17,255 nucleotides of DNA, taken from NCBI GenBank assembly GCA_964624765.1, contig CAZUZO010000075.1, forward strand, positions 1 to 17,255, in the 5' to 3' direction. Both the position numbers and the translations under genes were made by a program. The notes beneath the pieces were generated by a model. The model had not been told where the DNA came from, made no database searches, and worked only from the letters and a program-made list of their open reading frames with translations. The stretch's first letter is position 1, and each line of letters starts with the position of its first letter. The DNA comes from JAGTVB01 sp964624765. GTDB lineage: Bacteria; Pseudomonadota; Gammaproteobacteria; HK1. This document shows, piece by piece, positions 14,302 to 17,255 of the stretch.

Positions 14302-15936
14302 GTGAGTCCGATTGCGACGGAGAAACGACTTAGAGGCATCCCGCTGGCGCCGGGTGTTGCGCGGGGCCGGGCCTGTTTCCTGCAATCGGCGCTTGTCCAC
14401 TCCGGCGATTCTGCTCGACCTCCCGTCAGAGAGTCGGAGCGTCTCACTGAAGCTATTTCGTGGCTCATCGAGCGGTTGAAGCGTTTGGCAGCGGATGTCA
14501 CGGTACAGCTGGGTGCAGACGCCGGAGAAATCTTCTGGGCGCAGCAGATGTTCCTGGAAGATCCTGCTTTGCAGGGGGCACTTCTTGAGCATATCGAACG
14601 GCGAGCTCTCGATGCCGAGCAAGCCGTTGAATGCGAGTTCGAACGTTGCCGGCGGCATCTGAAACGATCGCCGGTAGCAGCGTTGCGCGAGCGGGCGGCC
14701 GATTTTGCTGAGCTTAAGCGGACCCTTTTGAGCCGCCTGGGTCGCCGGACTGTGCGGCTTTATTGCGGCGAACACGCTACCTGCCCCCTGGGCACCTGCC
14801 AACTCCGACACGATCATGTCCTCATTGCCGAGGAGTTGACGCCGGCGCTCGCGGTGGAGGCTGCGGCCCAGACCGTAGGATTTCTTGTAGAGCGGGGTGC
14901 CCCCAACTCCCACGCTGCCATACTGGCGCGGGCATTGAACCTTCCAGCGGTGAGCGGAATTAAGGGGCTGTTTGAGGCGGTGCCGTTGCAGGCCGAGTGT
15001 TTGATCGATGGCGATAGCGGCGAGCTCATCGTGTACCCTTGTGCGGATACCTTGCGCGCCTATGCAACAGTCTGGGGCAACTGCGCTTCGTCCGTCCCCG
15101 TCGCGGAGCCGGTGCCTGTCCTGCGGGTCATGGCGACCATCGACCGGCTGGATAACCTGCGCGAGGCCGTTGCGGCGCGGGCCGATGGCATTGGACTGAC
15201 CCGCACCGAGATGGTGGCTTTGGCCAACGGAGGGCTGCCGGGCGAATTAGAGCAACACGCCCAGTATCATGAGATCGCCGAGGTGATGGCTGGTAAGCCG
15301 GTCTACGTGCGGTTATGGGATCTAGGGTGTGATAAGGCGCCTCTCGGTTTGGGCGTTGACTTAGAAACGCTGTCGTCAGGATGTCGAGGTGCTCGCTATC
15401 TGCTCAAGCATCCCGAGTTGGTTCGGACTCAGGCTCGAGCGCTGGCGCGCGCCGCCCAGGGCCATTCGATCCACGTGGTCTATCCGATGGTTGCCGAGCC
15501 GCAGCAGTACAGTGCTCTGCGCAAGCTGTTCCAGCAAGCGACCGCCGACCTCCCCGAGACCGGCTTGCGTCACGGCGTCATGTTCGAAGTCCCGTCCGCT
15601 TGTCTGCAAGCTCGTGAATTCTTCGACATGGTGGATTTTGGTTGCATCGGTACCAACGATCTCGTGCAATATTTGTTTGCCGTCGACCGTGGAGACGTCA
15701 GTGTTGATTTTGATCGCTTGTTCAATAGCTCCCTGCTGTGGCAGGTGATCGCCGATCTGGTGAGGGCGGCCGAGAGCGCGGGCAAGCCACTTTCCATTTG
15801 CGGTGAGCTGGCAGGCGATCCACGCTATACGCGGCGTATCGTGGAGGTGGGAATCAAGGCCCTCAGCGTCACCCCGCGCCGCATTGCCAGCGTACGTCGC
15901 GCAGCACACTACCGATCATCAAGCAACCCATGCTGA
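14302..15936 (+). CDS. ptsI: Phosphoenolpyruvate-protein phosphotransferase (PTS enzyme I-like)
   Basis: This 544-aa cytoplasmic enzyme is expected to take phosphate from PEP onto a histidine and pass it to an HPr-type carrier. Visible parts are an N-terminal G-I-P-L-A-P-G-V-A-R-G swivel segment, a helical HPr-binding insert (about 45-145) and the phospho-histidine motif G-A-P-N-S-H-A-A-I-L-A-R (199-210, His204). The C-terminal PEP barrel has G-I-G-L-T-R-T-E-M (296-304), R-L-W-D-L-G-C-D-K (337-345), M-F-E-V-P (427-431), G-T-N-D-L-V-Q-Y (450-457) and C-G-E-L-A-G-D (500-506, acid/base Cys500). All catalytic positions I can place are kept, so it should be active. It is slightly shorter than typical enzyme I (about 570-575). 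No GAF domain is present, which argues against PtsP. The start is GTG. No HPr, EIIA or sugar permease gene is in the window. Confidence 0.9.
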   Translation: MSPIATEKRLRGIPLAPGVARGRACFLQSALVHSGDSARPPVRESERLTEAISWLIERLKRLAADVTVQLGADAGEIFWAQQMFLEDPALQGALLEHIERRALDAEQAVECEFERCRRHLKRSPVAALRERAADFAELKRTLLSRLGRRTVRLYCGEHATCPLGTCQLRHDHVLIAEELTPALAVEAAAQTVGFLVERGAPNSHAAILARALNLPAVSGIKGLFEAVPLQAECLIDGDSGELIVYPCADTLRAYATVWGNCASSVPVAEPVPVLRVMATIDRLDNLREAVAARADGIGLTRTEMVALANGGLPGELEQHAQYHEIAEVMAGKPVYVRLWDLGCDKAPLGLGVDLETLSSGCRGARYLLKHPELVRTQARALARAAQGHSIHVVYPMVAEPQQYSALRKLFQQATADLPETGLRHGVMFEVPSACLQAREFFDMVDFGCIGTNDLVQYLFAVDRGDVSVDFDRLFNSSLLWQVIADLVRAAESAGKPLSICGELAGDPRYTRRIVEVGIKALSVTPRRIASVRRAAHYRSSSNPC

Positions 15937-15968
15937 ACCCAGTCTAATGCCGCAAGGCGTGGCCCCCT

Positions 15969-16130
15969 CTAGTTCCCATAGAGCCCAAAGAGCGCCCCAA
16001 AAAGGACCAGGGTGAGTAAGATAGCCAGCACCAGTAAGATCTGCGACACATCTCGTTGGCGGTCCTTCAGCTCGAAGCCGGCCCACGCTAAGAAGGCGAT
16101 GAGCCCCAGCAAGATAATGATGACTCTCAT
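15969..16130 (-). CDS. Small two-helix membrane protein, 53 aa
   Basis: This short frame encodes 53 residues starting M-R-V-I-I-I-L-L-G-L and ending G-L-Y-G-N. Two hydrophobic helices (about 3-18 and 30-50) are separated by a charged turn, F-E-L-K-D-R-Q-R-D. The charge pattern suggests a hairpin in the inner membrane with the loop in the cytoplasm. The coherent hydrophobic/charged layout makes chance unlikely, although no clear ribosome site precedes the ATG. It lies 58 nt after dsbC on the same strand and may be co-transcribed; it faces the enzyme I gene tail to tail. I do not recognise a family. Confidence 0.6.
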   Translation of the reverse strand: MRVIIILLGLIAFLAWAGFELKDRQRDVSQILLVLAILLTLVLFGALFGLYGN

Positions 16131-16188
16131 GGGAAAAACACGAGCACCCTGGAAGATGGATTGTTGATACAGAGCGAGCCCGAGGTGG

Positions 16189-16917
16189 TCACCTGGATCC
16201 CTCTGTTTTCAGGAGCTCGATGAGTTGATTCGTCGGCATATAACCGGGTTGCATTCCCCCGTCGTCCAGAACTATCGCCGGCGTCCCGCTGATTCCGAGT
16301 CGATGAGCCGCTTGATAATGGGCCTGGATGGGGTGATGGTCGCAGCGCTCGTTAGGGATCTCGTTGCCGGCCTTGGCGTCGGTCATAGCCTGCTGTTGAT
16401 CTTGGGCACACCAGACGGAAACCATCTTCTCATAGGTCGGTGAAGGAATGCCTGCCCCCGGGAAGGCCAGGTAACGAACCTTCACTCCATGGCCGTTTAG
16501 CTCGTTGATTTCTTGGTGCAATTTGCGGCAATACCCGCAGTCGACGTCGGTGAACACGGTGATGGTGTGAGCGGTTTTCTCGGGAGCAAAGATGATCATC
16601 GTGTCCTCACCGAGCGCTTTGAGGGTCTCGAGCCGGGCTTGCTTTCGCCGTTCCTCGGTGAGATTGGCTTGAGTGTGCAGATTGAGGAGCTCACCTTGAA
16701 TGAGATATTGTCCGTTCTCGTGCACATAGAGGATCAATCGCGGGTTATAGATGACCTCATAAAGGCCGGGAATGGGGCTTTTGCTGACATGCTCGGGTTG
16801 CATGCCGGGTAGCAACTGATTGACGGATTCCAGCAGCTGGGGTGGCGTTTCCTCGGCCAGCACACTGGTCGATAAGCCGAGAAAGACTGCCAGCGCTAAC
16901 CAGAGACGGTTTCTCAT
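16189..16917 (-). CDS. dsbC: Periplasmic thiol:disulfide interchange protein DsbC
   Basis: This 242-aa protein is a disulfide isomerase that reshuffles wrong disulfides in the periplasm, normally as a V-shaped dimer kept reduced by DsbD. A signal peptide (M-R-N-R-L then a hydrophobic core, cleavage likely after V-L-A at 21) is followed by the DsbC dimerisation domain (about 24-85), a helical linker, and a thioredoxin fold. The active-site C-G-Y-C is at 127-130 and matches DsbC. Cys170 and Cys192 probably form the structural disulfide, and S-G-T-P (210-213) supplies the cis-proline loop. Length fits the family. AGGAG at 16927-16931 lies 9 nt before the ATG at 16917. An open frame immediately upstream ends 3 nt before this ATG, so dsbC may once have been the distal gene of an operon. 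Confidence 0.93.
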   Translation of the reverse strand: MRNRLWLALAVFLGLSTSVLAEETPPQLLESVNQLLPGMQPEHVSKSPIPGLYEVIYNPRLILYVHENGQYLIQGELLNLHTQANLTEERRKQARLETLKALGEDTMIIFAPEKTAHTITVFTDVDCGYCRKLHQEINELNGHGVKVRYLAFPGAGIPSPTYEKMVSVWCAQDQQQAMTDAKAGNEIPNERCDHHPIQAHYQAAHRLGISGTPAIVLDDGGMQPGYMPTNQLIELLKTEGSR

Positions 16918-16920
16918 AGG

Positions 16921-17171
16921 TCAGATCTCCTGATGTTGGCCAACGGGGGTGGCCATTAAACGACATGGCATGCCCTTCGGGTCACTGGTTATCGTATTAG
17001 GCCAACTTCCCGAGAACGCTGCATTAAACCGTATCCGACTGCCGAGGGAAAGTTTCGGTTCCTCACTCGTGAGCACTTTTGTTTCGATCTCGATGGCGGT
17101 CATATCGCGGAGCTGCCGGTCTGACGCTGTACTGGCGGCGGACAGGGGCTGAGAGCTTGTGAAAAAACCTG
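16921..17171 (-). pseudogene. Possible 3' remnant of a gene upstream of dsbC
   Basis: The minus-strand frame is open from just after TAA (17172-17174) to TGA at 16921, about 83 codons. The only ATG is internal, at 17103, giving 60 aa (M-T-A-I-E-I-E-T-K to G-Q-H-Q-E-I). Its composition looks coding, and the stop is 3 nt from the dsbC ATG, an operon-like spacing. There is no ribosome site for the internal ATG. The simplest reading is a 3' gene fragment cut by an insertion near 17150-17170. It could also be an intact tiny gene or non-coding. No family recognised. Confidence 0.3.
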
Positions 17172-17255
17172 TTACACGACCCGATAGCGGCGTTGGGCGG
17201 TGCTCGCTCCTCGCCTATCTATCTGATATGTCTCTCGGCTTGGCGCCGTCCGCCT
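17145..17255 (-). mobile_element. Possible insertion sequence terminus running out of the window
   Basis: GGGCTGAGAGCTTGTGAAAA (17146-17165), which continues with two more A then CC, has the look of an IS terminal inverted repeat. Inside it, on the minus strand, a frame enters from the window edge and stops at 17172-17174 (last residues Q-R-R-Y-R-V-V), where a transposase would be expected to end. Only 27 codons are visible, and I cannot assign a transposase family. The call rests on layout and resemblance alone. Confidence 0.2.

Larger units (their letters stand above)
16918..17255. other. Region upstream of dsbC to the window edge, possible truncated gene and IS end
   Basis: About 340 bp without a confident gene. 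The left part carries an open minus-strand frame ending next to dsbC. The right part carries a motif that looks like an insertion-sequence terminus, then a frame with a stop at 17172-17174 that runs off the window. These are described separately. No promoter for dsbC was identified. Confidence 0.4.

Noticed and set aside
14227..14913. 228-codon minus-strand frame opposite the enzyme I gene
   Set aside because: It overlaps fully with the N-terminal half of a well-supported enzyme I and its leader; no family motif is seen. Long antisense frames are expected in GC-rich genes.

Overview
The window looks like chromosomal DNA from a GC-rich gammaproteobacterium. The basis is a DsbC isomerase, a UspE-type stress protein, a KefB/YbaL-type antiporter, the DUF2760/Hsp70/Hsp70 trio, and a REP-like palindrome beside a REP-associated transposase remnant. 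A Chromatiales/Ectothiorhodospiraceae-like host fits, but that is only an impression. I see no rRNA, tRNA, CRISPR array or complete mobile element.

Layout. Positions 1-180 hold a REP-like palindrome fused to a decayed fragment of a REP-associated tyrosine transposase. From 180 to 3927 (minus strand) lies a tight three-gene signalling operon. Its order of transcription is a receiver-like protein of 507 aa, a Ser/Thr kinase whose C-terminal half looks like a degenerate Ras/MglA-type GTPase, and a MobA/MocA-like nucleotidyltransferase overlapping the kinase by 4 nt. From 4213 to 6958 (minus) a CPA2 cation:proton antiporter is followed by a tandem-domain UspE-like protein. Divergently, 7118-12334 (plus) carries DUF2760, a short Hsp70-like ATPase and a long Hsp70 with a C-terminal DUF3731-type extension. 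The three are packed with at most 7 nt between genes and no DnaJ or GrpE.

The 519-bp gap at 12335-12853 is full of inverted repeats. It holds a foldback block of about 200 bp and a tandem 12-mer, which suggests an interspersed MITE/REP-like repeat or a structured RNA. It is followed by a single-pass LysM protein (12857-14116) and a PTS enzyme I-like phosphotransferase (14302-15936), the latter preceded by two mutually exclusive GC-rich hairpins. On the minus strand, 16917-15969 encodes periplasmic DsbC and a 53-aa two-helix membrane protein. Upstream of dsbC is an open frame that appears cut off by what may be the end of an insertion sequence running out of the window.

How the genes relate. 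The antiporter and UspE form a plausible ion-homeostasis/stress unit. The Hsp70 trio is probably a self-contained chaperone-like system with unknown clients. The receiver/kinase/pseudo-GTPase operon is the least described signalling unit here. The LysM protein and DsbC act in the envelope. Enzyme I has no HPr gene in view. The best candidates for undescribed biology are the kinase-GTPase fusion with its receiver partner, the Hsp70 trio, and the structured intergenic block at 12.48-12.73 kb.
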